Assembly (NCBI RefSeq): GCF_019972315.1
Contig: NZ_BLIZ01000001.1
Coordinates: 558,001-622,000, forward strand
Source: Geobacter sp. AOG1
GTDB taxonomy: Bacteria > Desulfobacterota > Desulfuromonadia > Geobacterales > Geobacteraceae
Length of the DNA: 64,000 nt
Direction: 5' to 3'
Shown: positions 28,226 through 37,141 of the stretch, one piece after another
How the letters are laid out: each line of letters opens with the position of its first letter
How positions within the stretch are numbered: position 1 is the stretch's first letter
Position numbers and translations under genes: made by a program
Notes under the pieces: generated by a model
The model's database searches: none
The model's input: the letters and a program-made list of their open reading frames with translations, nothing else
Told to the model about the DNA's origin: nothing

Positions 28226-28257
28226 GGAATGAAACCGTCCTGGGATGGGAATGATCT

Positions 28258-28280
28258 GCGGGGGGGCCGATGGCCCCCGC
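28258..28280 (-). other. GC-rich hairpin between cytochrome lipoprotein and pyk
   Basis: A nine-bp GC stem with a very short loop (around GGGGGGCC / GGCCCCC). It lacks a T tract, so it is more likely a message-stabilising or partial terminator structure than a strong terminator. Confidence 0.5.
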
Positions 28281-28284
28281 CGAG

Positions 28285-28617
28285 TTAATGGTGGAACTTT
28301 CCCTTTCGCTCCCGGTGGGCAGGAGTGGGGGACTTGTGGCATTCGAAGCAAGCCAACTCTTCAACCTTGCGCAGTTCGAGGGCGGAAGCGGGCCGCGGTG
28401 GCTGGGGCAAGGTCTGCTGGGCAGTCTGAAAATACTCCCCGCCCCGTTCGTCGGAAAGCATCGGCGCCTTGTAGGCTACCTGCCAGTTCGCACTGATGGG
28501 AACCGTATGGCATTGGTCACACCCCCCCGGCGGAGGGATGGTTTTCCATGCTGTGAACATGGCACAGCCGGAGACAAGGGCAGCGACCCCGAGCAGTAGA
28601 AGGGAACATGTTTTCAT
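28285..28617 (-). CDS. Dihaem c-type cytochrome lipoprotein
   Basis: 110 residues with a lipoprotein signal peptide (LVSGC, acylated Cys18) and two CXXCH haem sites, CDQCH (about residue 33) and CFECH (about 90). The KSPTPAHRERKGKFHH tail is His-rich and may supply axial ligands. Lipid anchoring would hold it on the outer or inner membrane facing the periplasm. It precedes pyk by 59 bp; metabolic linkage is unclear, and cotranscription may be incidental. A GGAG-like site lies before the ATG. Confidence 0.85.
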   Translation of the reverse strand: MKTCSLLLLGVAALVSGCAMFTAWKTIPPPGGCDQCHTVPISANWQVAYKAPMLSDERGGEYFQTAQQTLPQPPRPASALELRKVEELACFECHKSPTPAHRERKGKFHH

Positions 28618-28713
28618 GACGGGTACTCCTTGGCGGAAAGTGGTGCAGAAAGGCTTCAGGGGAACATCGGTGGAGAAATCATATCACAACGGCTGGGCAA
28701 AACAACCTGATAA

Positions 28714-30285
28714 TCACCGCAGACTGTTGAACGACACCTGCTTTCCGTTAGCCACCCCCATCAACTCGGCCATCCGGGCCGTGGGGGACTCGTTGACCCG
28801 CTTTCCGTCATGGTAGAAAGTGACCAGTTGGAGCGATCCTTCCCGGGCCGCCTTCATCGCCACGTCATCGGGGGTAAAGGTGGTGCGGCCGAGGGATTTC
28901 TTGGTGGGCCAGTCGATGCCGCTGTAGCAGAGGTAGACCAGCTTGGAGCAGTAGACCCGCTCCTTCGATTCAACATCGAAGTTGAAGTCGTACGGTTTTC
29001 CCACCTGCCGCAGGGCCTGGATGATGGTCCGCGCCCGCTCCTCCCTGCCGCTGGCCGGCTTACGCAAAATACCGATGCTGTCGATATTGAGGAAGTGTTC
29101 CAGGCTGTTCATCTCCACACCGGAGCGGAGCGCCTCCACCACCAGCCTTCCTGCGCGGATCTCTTCGTGGTGACTTGCCACTAGCGGATTACCCCATATC
29201 CCCAGCTCCTTCAACTCTGCCTCCGTCCCGATCCAGACCGCCGCATGCCCCCAGTAGCCGGGGATGAGCTTGTCCGTCAACCGGAACGGCGTCTTTTCCA
29301 GCAGGATGTCACCCGCCCGGAGTGAACCCTTCACCTCCCCCAGGACGTCCTTCCGGCCGTAGAGCTTCCCCTTACGGGTCTCCACCAGGCCGACCGCGTT
29401 GCCGAAGACCATGCTGAAGAGACTCACCCCGTCCCGCTCGAAACCGGTCACGGTATCGCTGGTCACGGCGCCGAGGAAGCCGAGCTTGCGGCCCACGACG
29501 TAGAAAGGAGACCACTCCTTGACCATGGTGTAGGAAGGGCTCTGGGTTATGAGAACGTTCACGTAGGCCATCTCGGGGCTCTCGGTGACGATTCCCTGCT
29601 GTTTGCCCGCTTCCCGCTCGTAGAACTTGATCGCCTTGCGCACCCTGTTCCGGTTGAGGATGGAGTTGTAGTTGAGGGTCACCTTGGCAAGGGCCGCACT
29701 GTTCACCGCATACCCGGGGTCCCGTTCGTTGAGCAGCCGTCGCAGTTTGCCGTCCCCTTCGAAGAGGGAAACCGCCAGCAGGTAGTTGTCGTAGAGGACG
29801 AGGGCGGCGGAGAGGGAAAGCATCACCCCTTTGAAACGCGTCTCCGGGGTTATGCCGAGAGCGTCAAGATCCTTGTTCGAGGCGTCGAGCCAGCATTCAT
29901 GAGATTCTGCCACGGCAATGAGCTCCTCGCGGAGCGCCAGGTGCTGGACGATACCCTGGTTGAGGAGATCCAGGTCGTCTCCCGACAGCGGCTTCCCCTG
30001 CTCCATCTTTTCCTTCACCCGCTTCCCCACCTTGATGGTCTCTGCCCGCAGGGCCAGGGCCTGTTCCGCCAGGTTCCGGAAGTCGATAATCTCCTTGCGC
30101 AGCGAGGCTTCGATGGCCGCCCGTTCAGTACCATGGGCGGTGACGAGGTGGCCGGGGCAACCTTCCGGCACCCCTTTCTTCGTCCCGGCCCGGACCAGTT
30201 CCCTGAGGGAACCGGATACGGCAACACTGGGCAGCGAGAGGGTGATGACGAGCAGGCAGGAGATGGAAGGGGCAAGAAATTTCAT
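28714..30285 (-). CDS. YaeF/YiiX-type permuted papain-like amidase, exported
   Basis: A signal peptide (SLPSVAVSG) precedes ~250 helical residues of unknown role. The C-terminal ~190 residues show the permuted NlpC/P60-like fold: GDILLEKTPFRLTDKLIPGYWGHAAVWIG holds the catalytic His (about 345), VVEALRSGV the central strand, and YCSKLVYLCY the catalytic Cys (about 449). Such enzymes cleave amide or peptide bonds of lipids or cell wall; the substrate is unknown. A phosphatase gene begins 64 bp upstream on the same strand, and that one is exported too. Confidence 0.83.
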   Translation of the reverse strand: MKFLAPSISCLLVITLSLPSVAVSGSLRELVRAGTKKGVPEGCPGHLVTAHGTERAAIEASLRKEIIDFRNLAEQALALRAETIKVGKRVKEKMEQGKPLSGDDLDLLNQGIVQHLALREELIAVAESHECWLDASNKDLDALGITPETRFKGVMLSLSAALVLYDNYLLAVSLFEGDGKLRRLLNERDPGYAVNSAALAKVTLNYNSILNRNRVRKAIKFYEREAGKQQGIVTESPEMAYVNVLITQSPSYTMVKEWSPFYVVGRKLGFLGAVTSDTVTGFERDGVSLFSMVFGNAVGLVETRKGKLYGRKDVLGEVKGSLRAGDILLEKTPFRLTDKLIPGYWGHAAVWIGTEAELKELGIWGNPLVASHHEEIRAGRLVVEALRSGVEMNSLEHFLNIDSIGILRKPASGREERARTIIQALRQVGKPYDFNFDVESKERVYCSKLVYLCYSGIDWPTKKSLGRTTFTPDDVAMKAAREGSLQLVTFYHDGKRVNESPTARMAELMGVANGKQVSFNSLR

Positions 30286-30349
30286 AATTGTCTCCGCAAG
30301 GAAATATCTACGAGGGACGGCCCCTGTGGCCGCCCTGGGTGGCCCCTCC

Positions 30350-30946
30350 CTACCTCTTCGTGATGCCTTGGGCGTAATCCCTGATGAACTTCTTGAAATT
30401 CACCCAGATGTCATTGAATCCGAAGGACTGCATCTCCGTTTCCGCGTCCTGCAACGACCACCCCTCAACCTTCATCCGGTAAGCGGCGGCGACGATACCG
30501 GTCCGGTCCTGGCCGTGGCGACAGTGGATAAAGACCGGCTGGTTGGCCGGGTCGGCCATGAGCGCCACGACCCGATCCACCTTCTCCCTGAGACCATTAC
30601 GGGACATTTCGATCGGCACGGAGATGGCCTTCATCCCCGCATCCTCCACCTGCCGTCGGTCGTTCTCGGTGGTGCGGAAGTCGATGACGGTCCTTATCCC
30701 CATCTTTTTCAGGGTCGCGTACCCCTCCGCCGCTGGCTGCGCTCCTCGGTAGATACCCGGCGCAACCCGCCCCACGTTAGAAAGCCCCGGCAAATTATAG
30801 ATCCGTTCCGAGGTGTGAGCGTCCGTGGGGAGATGAACAACGGGTAATGACGTTGCAATGCCGTTTGTTGCAGGTCCAGCGTGGCTGATGGCTGCCGAAA
30901 TTACGGCCAGGGTGATGCAGAGCATCCCGATAATGACCTTTGTCAT
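30350..30946 (-). CDS. Exported dual-specificity/tyrosine-type phosphatase
   Basis: 198 residues with a signal peptide (cleavage near ISHAG). The catalytic P-loop HCRHGQDRTG is complete, with Cys142 and Arg148. The general acid is probably in RTTENDRRQVEDAG. Bacterial members of this branch often act on phosphoinositides or phospholipid heads or on exopolysaccharide kinases; the substrate is not readable. The neighbouring hydrolase gene upstream ends one base before this start, and the papain-like gene follows 64 bp on, so the three may form an envelope operon. Confidence 0.85.
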   Translation of the reverse strand: MTKVIIGMLCITLAVISAAISHAGPATNGIATSLPVVHLPTDAHTSERIYNLPGLSNVGRVAPGIYRGAQPAAEGYATLKKMGIRTVIDFRTTENDRRQVEDAGMKAISVPIEMSRNGLREKVDRVVALMADPANQPVFIHCRHGQDRTGIVAAAYRMKVEGWSLQDAETEMQSFGFNDIWVNFKKFIRDYAQGITKR

Positions 30947-30947
30947 G

Positions 30948-31667
30948 TCAATCCTCTACCCTACAGATTTCGATGAAATTCTGAATGGCCCGTGCTGTTT
31001 CGACCGGTGCATATTGCAGGATCAGATGCGGTCCCTCTATGGTGGCGACGGTAACATCGGGGCGAACTCGCTGTATCAGCGCAAGGCTTCGTCGTGTAAC
31101 CAGCGCATCATCAGTTGCTGTGATGTAGAGCAGCGGAACCGGACATTTTCGCAGCTCATCGGTGCAGTCGAGCTCCAGGATGTACTTTGCACGGGCAGCC
31201 ATGACTTCCGGGGAGACGGAACCGCGGATGGAGGCGAACAGCTCCTTGATATCGTCGGCACCATAAGCGCCAAACAGCACCTTCAGCTTAAGAGTCCACG
31301 GGACAAGCCGCACGGTAAGCGGACCTACCAGAAAACTCAACCACGATGCCATCCGCACCAGCGGGCTTTTCACGAAGGATGCACAGAGGATAACCCCTCT
31401 GATATCTCCGGGACAATCTGCGGCAGCCATCAATGCCAGGGGACCGGAAAACGATTCGCCCAGGATTACATAAGGCTCGCCCCGTGGAAGAGAGGCTCGT
31501 ACCGCCGCAAGGAGTTCATCATATGCCATTACACGGTCTGGCGGGTAGCTGACAACGATGGGATGTACCCAATCCGGTAAACGCCTCAGCAATGGGCCAA
31601 AAAGTTTGCCGGTTCCATCCATGCCCGGAAGGAGGACCAGATAGGTTGCTTGAATAGAATTCCGCAT
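30948..31667 (-). CDS. Alpha/beta hydrolase
   Basis: 239 residues of serine hydrolase fold: LLPGMDGTG oxyanion region, nucleophile Ser in GESFSGPLAL, acid in TATDDALV, and His in EGPHLILQYAP. Length and pattern recall carboxylesterases or thioesterases of the YqiA/RsbQ type. The frame is open 45 codons further upstream, but the ATG beginning MRNSIQATYLVLLPG was chosen because it sits just before the first strand. It ends one base from the phosphatase start. No signal peptide, so it is cytoplasmic. Confidence 0.85.
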   Translation of the reverse strand: MRNSIQATYLVLLPGMDGTGKLFGPLLRRLPDWVHPIVVSYPPDRVMAYDELLAAVRASLPRGEPYVILGESFSGPLALMAAADCPGDIRGVILCASFVKSPLVRMASWLSFLVGPLTVRLVPWTLKLKVLFGAYGADDIKELFASIRGSVSPEVMAARAKYILELDCTDELRKCPVPLLYITATDDALVTRRSLALIQRVRPDVTVATIEGPHLILQYAPVETARAIQNFIEICRVED

Positions 31668-31835
31668 CGTAGTTGCCGAATCCTGCCCTCTTTTAACGGT
31701 CGAGCGAGGGCTGATCAAATGCTGAGCTCCTTCGTCCGCGAATCTGTGCAAAGATACTGTGCTTTCCGCGCAAAAACAATTGCTTTTCCAACAATTGTTC
31801 ATAAAACCCTCTTAATCCCCGTATCTCCCGCATTA

Positions 31836-33212
31836 TCACGGGCGTGCGTTGCCGCTCATCTCCCGTTGCAGCCGCCACGCCATCCCGGCCAGCAGCGCCA
31901 CACCGAGGGCAAGAATGCCCCAAAGAAGGAGCTTCTTCCAGGTGGTCGAGGGGATACGGATGCGGAAGGCCCCTTTCCCGCCAAGTTCCTGCCGGGGAGC
32001 GGCACGTGCCGGAGCCGGCCGCAGCTGGTCACGCTGGTCGGCCCGAAATCCCGCCAGGAGAGTATCGTCCCGCAGGGGAGAAAGGTCGTCCCGGCTGCTG
32101 CCGTAGGCGAGGAGATAGGGGGCGGAACCGCGGGCAACAAAAACGAGCCGGTGGGGAAGCCAACCGATCTCCACCTGGGGAAGTCCCGTACCGATACCGC
32201 CGCCGTCCTGCTCGATCCGCATGACCCAGTAGCGGTCGGTGGTGACGGGAAGGGTCGCGGCGGGACTGACCAGCTCTGTGCCCCCCTGGTGCAGCTGATA
32301 AAGGGGTGTACTGTGACGCAGGACCCAGGAAGATTTGTCGTTCGGGCGTGAATAGAAGCGAGCCCGCACCATGGTGTTCGCCTCCGGGAAATGGACCCGG
32401 ATCCGGTCCACCGGCAGCTGTCCGCCGGTGTCGAAGTGGTAGTCGCCGGCCCGGTCCTTGCCCGGAACGGTGGCCAGGGAGCGCCACTGCCGGTTCGGCT
32501 CGACGTTGGAGGTGGCCAGTCGGGCAGTCACTCCGGTGATGCGGGGAGTATCTTGTTCCGGCGCCAGGGTGAGCCGGAAATACTTTGACCGGATAGAGGG
32601 AAACTCCACCGTACGCTGCTCCAGGATTTCACTCCCCTGCCGAAGACTCGCCACGGTACCGGCGGCAAGGGGTTTCCAGTTCTGGAGGTCGTCACTGGTG
32701 CAAATCGTCACCGTACCGAGGTAATTGCGGGGCGGGGTTTCCCAGCTCAGCTCCATCCCCACCACCTGCTGTTCAAGCGAAGTGGCATCGACGATGTAGA
32801 CGGCCGGCAGTTTGCCCCCCGTTGTTGACTGGTTGGTGTTCAGATTGATGATAGTACCGTTCCGGTCGGTCCTTGCCTGGAGCGCCATACCGCCTGCGGT
32901 GACGGCCTGCACCGCCGTCACCGGGAATAGCCGCAACTGGTAGGCAACAACCGGCAGTGGTGGCGGGACAGTAGCCGGGAGCAGGATGGCGGGAACCAGC
33001 TCCCCGTCGTTGTTGAAGACGCGAAGATCGGCCAGATTCGGTTGCCGCGACCAGAGATAGGCATCGGCCGGTACCGGCAACTCATGGAGGGGCTCTTTGT
33101 CGGCGACGGCCAGGGTCTGCCCATAGGCAAAATCCCGTGGGGCAGGTGAATCGGCCAGAACGGCCGTTGCCGTGGCGAGAAAGAGGATTGATCCGAGGAC
33201 CAGGCATTTCAT
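31836..33212 (-). CDS. DUF3999 family exported membrane-anchored protein
   Basis: A signal peptide (cleavage near VLADSP) and a single C-terminal membrane helix (about 430-448), leaving a large extracytoplasmic beta-rich domain. Its start overlaps the end of the DUF2339 gene by four bases (ATGA), a pairing known from many Gram-negatives, where the DUF2339/DUF3999 pair is of unknown function. The domain contains discoidin-like stretches (TSDDLQNWKPLAAGTVASL, YFRLTL) that could bind sugars. A role in envelope assembly is inference only. Confidence 0.82.
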   Translation of the reverse strand: MKCLVLGSILFLATATAVLADSPAPRDFAYGQTLAVADKEPLHELPVPADAYLWSRQPNLADLRVFNNDGELVPAILLPATVPPPLPVVAYQLRLFPVTAVQAVTAGGMALQARTDRNGTIINLNTNQSTTGGKLPAVYIVDATSLEQQVVGMELSWETPPRNYLGTVTICTSDDLQNWKPLAAGTVASLRQGSEILEQRTVEFPSIRSKYFRLTLAPEQDTPRITGVTARLATSNVEPNRQWRSLATVPGKDRAGDYHFDTGGQLPVDRIRVHFPEANTMVRARFYSRPNDKSSWVLRHSTPLYQLHQGGTELVSPAATLPVTTDRYWVMRIEQDGGGIGTGLPQVEIGWLPHRLVFVARGSAPYLLAYGSSRDDLSPLRDDTLLAGFRADQRDQLRPAPARAAPRQELGGKGAFRIRIPSTTWKKLLLWGILALGVALLAGMAWRLQREMSGNARP

Positions 33213-35944
33213 GCCGCACCCCCTTCATCGGTGCGCGGAGGGACCGGAGAGAACCAGCCGATGACCAGAAGAAGGATACCGACCACCACGAAGGAGACAA
33301 TCCTCTCCACGGTGCCGCTGTTGGCCAGATCGACGAGGAAGAGTTTCCCCACCACCACGGCGAGAAGACCTGCTCCCGTGAGCCAGAGGCCGCGGAGGCT
33401 GCGACGGGTGGCCATTGTCATGACCACCAGCGCCAGGAGACACCAGAAGATGGAAAGGGCCGCTTGGACGAGCATTGAGTCGAAGAGTGCATGAGAAGTA
33501 AACGGTATCCCTCCCCAGTGATGGATGGTGCGGAGCAGGATGGCATTGAGCCAGATAAAGCCCGTGACGGCAAAGACTGCCCGCAATGGGCCATGAGGGA
33601 GTTCGGCAACGTCCAGTGTGCCGGCCTTCCGGTACCAGGCCGCCAATGTGATCATCACCAGGGCGGTGGCACAGTCAAGGGGGTTGAGGAGTGGCAGATA
33701 GGGGAGCGGCCAGGGATTCCCCGGATTGGTGAGGTTCACGCCGAGGCACCAGAGCCAGGCAAAGAGCACGAGAGGACCGGTGCCGAGGCCGAAATAGACA
33801 CCATAATGCCGGGCCACCGGCCAGGCGATGGCTTCTCCCCGGCGAACGACCGTGAGCGCCAGCAGGGAAGGTATTACCCCCCAGACGATCAACGCCCAGG
33901 TCGTCATTCCCGGCAGCCGGAGGTCGATCTGCCAATGGAGTTCCCACGCGCCAAGACCAGCCAGAAGCCAGAGGGCGGCAGCATGGAAGCTGCCGAGGAG
34001 AGGATAACGCTCCTCCTGATCCCACAGGATGGAGTAGAGGACGACGAAGGCGAGGGGCCAGGCATAATATCCCCCCTCTCCTGCCGGATGCCCCATGCCG
34101 GTCAGCAGTTGCATCGCGGCAAAGATGACCATGGCCGGAAGGAGTCCCAGAGACGGGATGTCCAGAAGCTGCCAGGCAAGGCGGGGGCGGAGAAGCTGGC
34201 AGACACCGCAGGAAAGCGCAACAAAGGTGAGGAAACAGCCAAAGCGGACGCCGGCAAGCAGATGCCGGTCGATCTCGTGGAGACCGCTGCCGAACCACCA
34301 GACCATCCCCCAGGCAAACAGGAGCGTGCCGATACCGGCTTCCCACGGTTCGAGCCGGTAGCTCTGGCGGTACAGCAGGTATGCGGAAAAAAGGGAAGCA
34401 CCGCTCACCATCAGGCAGCCTACGTAGAAACCGTTGAGCACCGGCCAGCTGCCGGTCGGGTTCCCTGCCTCGGCAACGAACGCAACGCCGGAGCCGATCA
34501 GAAGCAGATAACCGAAGCCACGTGCCAGCTGCCGATCCTGGCGTAACCCAGCCCAGACCAGTGCCGCCCCTTCCACCCCCCAGGCCGCGGCCGTCCATCT
34601 CCCGTCGAAAGCCAGGGGGATTGCCAGGGTGGCGAAGACGATGCCGAAGGCGAGGAAGGCGTCGCAGAAGGGGCGCATGGCATCGGGGTCCACGCGGAAT
34701 AGGACGAGGGCAAGGCCCAAATAGAAGAGGCCGAGGGCGAAGGAGCTCCAGGCCAGGCCGAATTCATGGTTGTGCACCAGTCCGGCCTGGAGGGCGAAGG
34801 CGGCGATTGGGGTGCCGAACACCAGCGTGCCGTCCAGGTAGCCTTTGAATTCCGGTTGTTGATGCCGGGCGAAAAGGATCGCCACACCGGTGTAGATGAG
34901 GAAGAAGAGGATAAGGAACGGCTCTACCGTGGCAAAGTATTCCGGCCGGTAAAACCGTCCGCCCCACGCTGCGCTGACGATGAAAGTAAAGACGAAACCT
35001 AGCAGGTTGAGGCTGCGCCAGGCACGGTACCGGGCGATACCGATGATGCCGGCATTGAGTACCAGGTAGTAGCTGAAGAGCATGGCGGGGCTGCCGCTGC
35101 CGATGGAGGCCAGTTCGGGGGCGAGAAAACCGCCGGCGGTGCCGAGGATCGCCAGGGAGTGGGAATCCTGAAGAACCGCAAGCAGTGCTGCGAGGGAGCA
35201 GACCGTCACCAGGAAGGCGAAACCCGCCATGGTGGTGATGAGGTGGTAGAGGCGCATGGCGGCAAAGATAGTCAGGTAGAGGATGCCTATCCCGCCCCCC
35301 TGGATGACCTGGGCATAGCCGGCACGCCGGTCGCGCAGGCGCCAGCCGGTTCCGATGAGAGCACAGCCACCCAAGGCGGCACTTGCCAGCCGCAGCTCCA
35401 AAGGGAACATCCCGTGCTGCGCAGCGTATTTGACGAGGAACGAGACGCCAAAGAAGAGTATGACCACACCGGCCTTGACGAGCAGGTTCTCGCCGCTGAA
35501 AAAGCGGCCCAGGAGGTCGCCGGCAGGCGCCGACCTTGTTTCAGACCGAGGCGGAGGGGGCTCATCCACCGTCAGAAAAACGAAATCAGCCGGGGCCCCT
35601 TTCAGTTCGGTAGCCGAACCCTTCGAGGAAATGGTTTCACGGAAAGAAGGCTGCTGCACGCTTGTCGACGCATCCTGGTTCACGTCGGGGGCTGTTTCTC
35701 CAAGGGCCGTGCAGGATTGCACGTGTTCTGCCCCTTGCGGTGACGCTGCAGGGGAGAAGTCACTGGCTCCGGACTTTACGAGCTTTCGCAGCCGGGCTAT
35801 ATCCTTCTCAAGTTCTGCCAGTCGCTCCCCCATCTCACCCAACGCACCCAGCAGATAGCCAATCAAGGCGCCGCCGACCATACCTCCCCATTTTCCCAGA
35901 AACCCGCCGATAAGGGCACCGATGATTATATAAACCGGGTTCAT
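33209..35944 (-). CDS. DUF2339 polytopic membrane protein
   Basis: 911 residues with roughly 25 membrane helices. The N-terminus has a helix-turn (MNPVYIIIGALIGGFLGKWGG), then a coiled-coil stretch (MGERLAELEKDIARLRKLV) and a ~100-residue Ser/Pro-rich linker; the rest is dense membrane helix. A GGAGG is placed four bases before the ATG chosen, and the frame open 28 codons further has a poor Cys-rich tail. It overlaps DUF3999 by four bases. Function unknown to me; no transport or enzymatic motif is visible. It is likely cotranscribed from a sigma-54-like promoter upstream. Confidence 0.85.
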   Translation of the reverse strand: MNPVYIIIGALIGGFLGKWGGMVGGALIGYLLGALGEMGERLAELEKDIARLRKLVKSGASDFSPAASPQGAEHVQSCTALGETAPDVNQDASTSVQQPSFRETISSKGSATELKGAPADFVFLTVDEPPPPRSETRSAPAGDLLGRFFSGENLLVKAGVVILFFGVSFLVKYAAQHGMFPLELRLASAALGGCALIGTGWRLRDRRAGYAQVIQGGGIGILYLTIFAAMRLYHLITTMAGFAFLVTVCSLAALLAVLQDSHSLAILGTAGGFLAPELASIGSGSPAMLFSYYLVLNAGIIGIARYRAWRSLNLLGFVFTFIVSAAWGGRFYRPEYFATVEPFLILFFLIYTGVAILFARHQQPEFKGYLDGTLVFGTPIAAFALQAGLVHNHEFGLAWSSFALGLFYLGLALVLFRVDPDAMRPFCDAFLAFGIVFATLAIPLAFDGRWTAAAWGVEGAALVWAGLRQDRQLARGFGYLLLIGSGVAFVAEAGNPTGSWPVLNGFYVGCLMVSGASLFSAYLLYRQSYRLEPWEAGIGTLLFAWGMVWWFGSGLHEIDRHLLAGVRFGCFLTFVALSCGVCQLLRPRLAWQLLDIPSLGLLPAMVIFAAMQLLTGMGHPAGEGGYYAWPLAFVVLYSILWDQEERYPLLGSFHAAALWLLAGLGAWELHWQIDLRLPGMTTWALIVWGVIPSLLALTVVRRGEAIAWPVARHYGVYFGLGTGPLVLFAWLWCLGVNLTNPGNPWPLPYLPLLNPLDCATALVMITLAAWYRKAGTLDVAELPHGPLRAVFAVTGFIWLNAILLRTIHHWGGIPFTSHALFDSMLVQAALSIFWCLLALVVMTMATRRSLRGLWLTGAGLLAVVVGKLFLVDLANSGTVERIVSFVVVGILLLVIGWFSPVPPRTDEGGAA

Positions 35945-35973
35945 ACGTCCTCCATCTGTTGAGAGATTGTCTA

Positions 35974-36153
35974 TTAGAACCAGCGCAGCGTGGCAGCCAC
36001 GGCAAAGGAACGCAGGATCGGGTGACACCGGCTTTTCCTCAAGCAGAGGAGGGCAAAACTTTTCCGGGTTCGGCTGTCCAGAATGATGACCAGCGTGACG
36101 AGGAGCACCAACGGGACAACGGCAACGGCCAGTCTGAGAAAAAAGGTTTCCAT
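35974..36153 (-). CDS. Small membrane protein upstream of DUF2339
   Basis: 59 residues with one strong membrane helix (METFFLRLAVAVVPLVLLVTLVIIL) and a basic tail. A near-perfect GGAGGAA lies six bases before the ATG, better than for most genes here, which supports translation. It ends 29 bp before the DUF2339 start. The C-terminal half is basic (CLRKSRCHPILRSF). A short function-unknown partner or leader gene is plausible. Confidence 0.55.
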   Translation of the reverse strand: METFFLRLAVAVVPLVLLVTLVIILDSRTRKSFALLCLRKSRCHPILRSFAVAATLRWF

Positions 36154-36196
36154 GACTTCCTCCCTGCTGCGGTGTTGTACTTTTGGTAAACCACTA

Positions 36197-36212
36197 GGCA
36201 GGGAGTGTGCCA
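36197..36212 (-). promoter_or_regulatory. Sigma-54-like promoter for small protein / DUF2339 / DUF3999
   Basis: Read on the minus strand, TGGCACA at 36212-36206 and CTGCC at 36202-36198 place GG and GC exactly ten bases apart, matching TGGCACG-N4-TTGC in spacing with small differences at the -12. The predicted start is about 30 bp before the small protein's ATG. No activator gene is adjacent. Confidence 0.5.
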
Positions 36213-36397
36213 AGGCAAATATATCCGGATACTACGCCGATATTATGGGGTATTTTCTTGGTGAGAGTATCGTATCGCAGAATGCATCGCAGGGTTCATA
36301 TGCATTTAATGTACAGTAAATGGACGTGGGGTGTCTATACTGCGGCAGGATAAGCATGTTGCAGGGGAGCGATCTTTTCCCTCGTCGGCCTTCCGTT

Positions 36398-36964
36398 CTA
36401 CCAGAGTTTCGGCAGCAGAGAACCGGCTTCCTGGAAGGGACCAAGGGGATTTTTCGTATCCCTCTCCGCCTCGATCATCGGTTCGCCGCTCCAGAGTTTT
36501 TCGACGACGATGTCGTCAACGACGACAAACAGCACTCTGAATCTCCATCCTGTCTCCTTCGACTTTCTTCTGAAATTCAGGATATCGAGGAACAGATTCC
36601 CGTACCGCTTGCTCCTGATGTCCTTCGGCTCCAGCACATACCCCCGGCATCCGTTTTTTGCCTGCAGGCACTTTCGGAACCCTTCGGCCAGCTCTTCCTT
36701 CCCGATGGTCTGGGTAGCCTGTGCGATATCCACGTAGTTGAGGATCCGCACGTTTGGGGTCGAATAGATGTTGAACCCGATGTCCCGGAGCTGGATCACA
36801 TTCGTACTGTTGGGAACGACCCGGTCGTAAGCGGCCTTGGCATCGTCGAAACTTTTCCAGGGGGACCGGGTCTCTTCCTTTCCGGAGGGGAGTAGCGATG
36901 CGCACCCGGAAACGATGCCGATGGCAACCAGGAAGGCACCGACTATCAGGACGTTCGATTTCAT
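36398..36964 (-). CDS. Putative lipoprotein
   Basis: 188 residues with a lipoprotein signal (GIVSGC, Cys21). The mature part (WKSFDDAKAAYDRVVPN, RKSKETGWRFRVLFVVVDDIVVEKLWSGEP) has no Cys pattern beyond two and no domain I recognise. An AAGGA lies nine bases before the second Met, which was chosen; a Met three codons earlier overlaps the site. Located between a 961-residue exported protein and the DUF2339 block; independent of both by strand order and gaps. Some bacterial homologues of this type carry stress or envelope roles, but that is not evidence here. Confidence 0.7.
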   Translation of the reverse strand: MKSNVLIVGAFLVAIGIVSGCASLLPSGKEETRSPWKSFDDAKAAYDRVVPNSTNVIQLRDIGFNIYSTPNVRILNYVDIAQATQTIGKEELAEGFRKCLQAKNGCRGYVLEPKDIRSKRYGNLFLDILNFRRKSKETGWRFRVLFVVVDDIVVEKLWSGEPMIEAERDTKNPLGPFQEAGSLLPKLW

Positions 36965-37092
36965 CCACTGCATCCTTTGTATGGGGGTTCAGGGGGGGCT
37001 CCTCCCTGCCTGCTACTGCATAACCAAGTCTAAATCCTTTAGCCATCAAGTCAAACAATCCCCGGACGAGTTCTCTATCCAGGTAGCACGCC

Positions 37093-37128
37093 GACCTGCC
37101 CCTTCCCCTGGCCAGATAGGGGCAGGTC
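37093..37128 (-). terminator. Hairpin after the 961-residue exported protein
   Basis: A ten-bp perfect inverted repeat (37093-37102 with 37119-37128) with a 16-base loop that can itself pair. No T tract, so termination strength is doubtful. It lies 14 bp beyond the gene's stop. Confidence 0.5.
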
Positions 37129-37141
37129 AGCTGTTATATGC

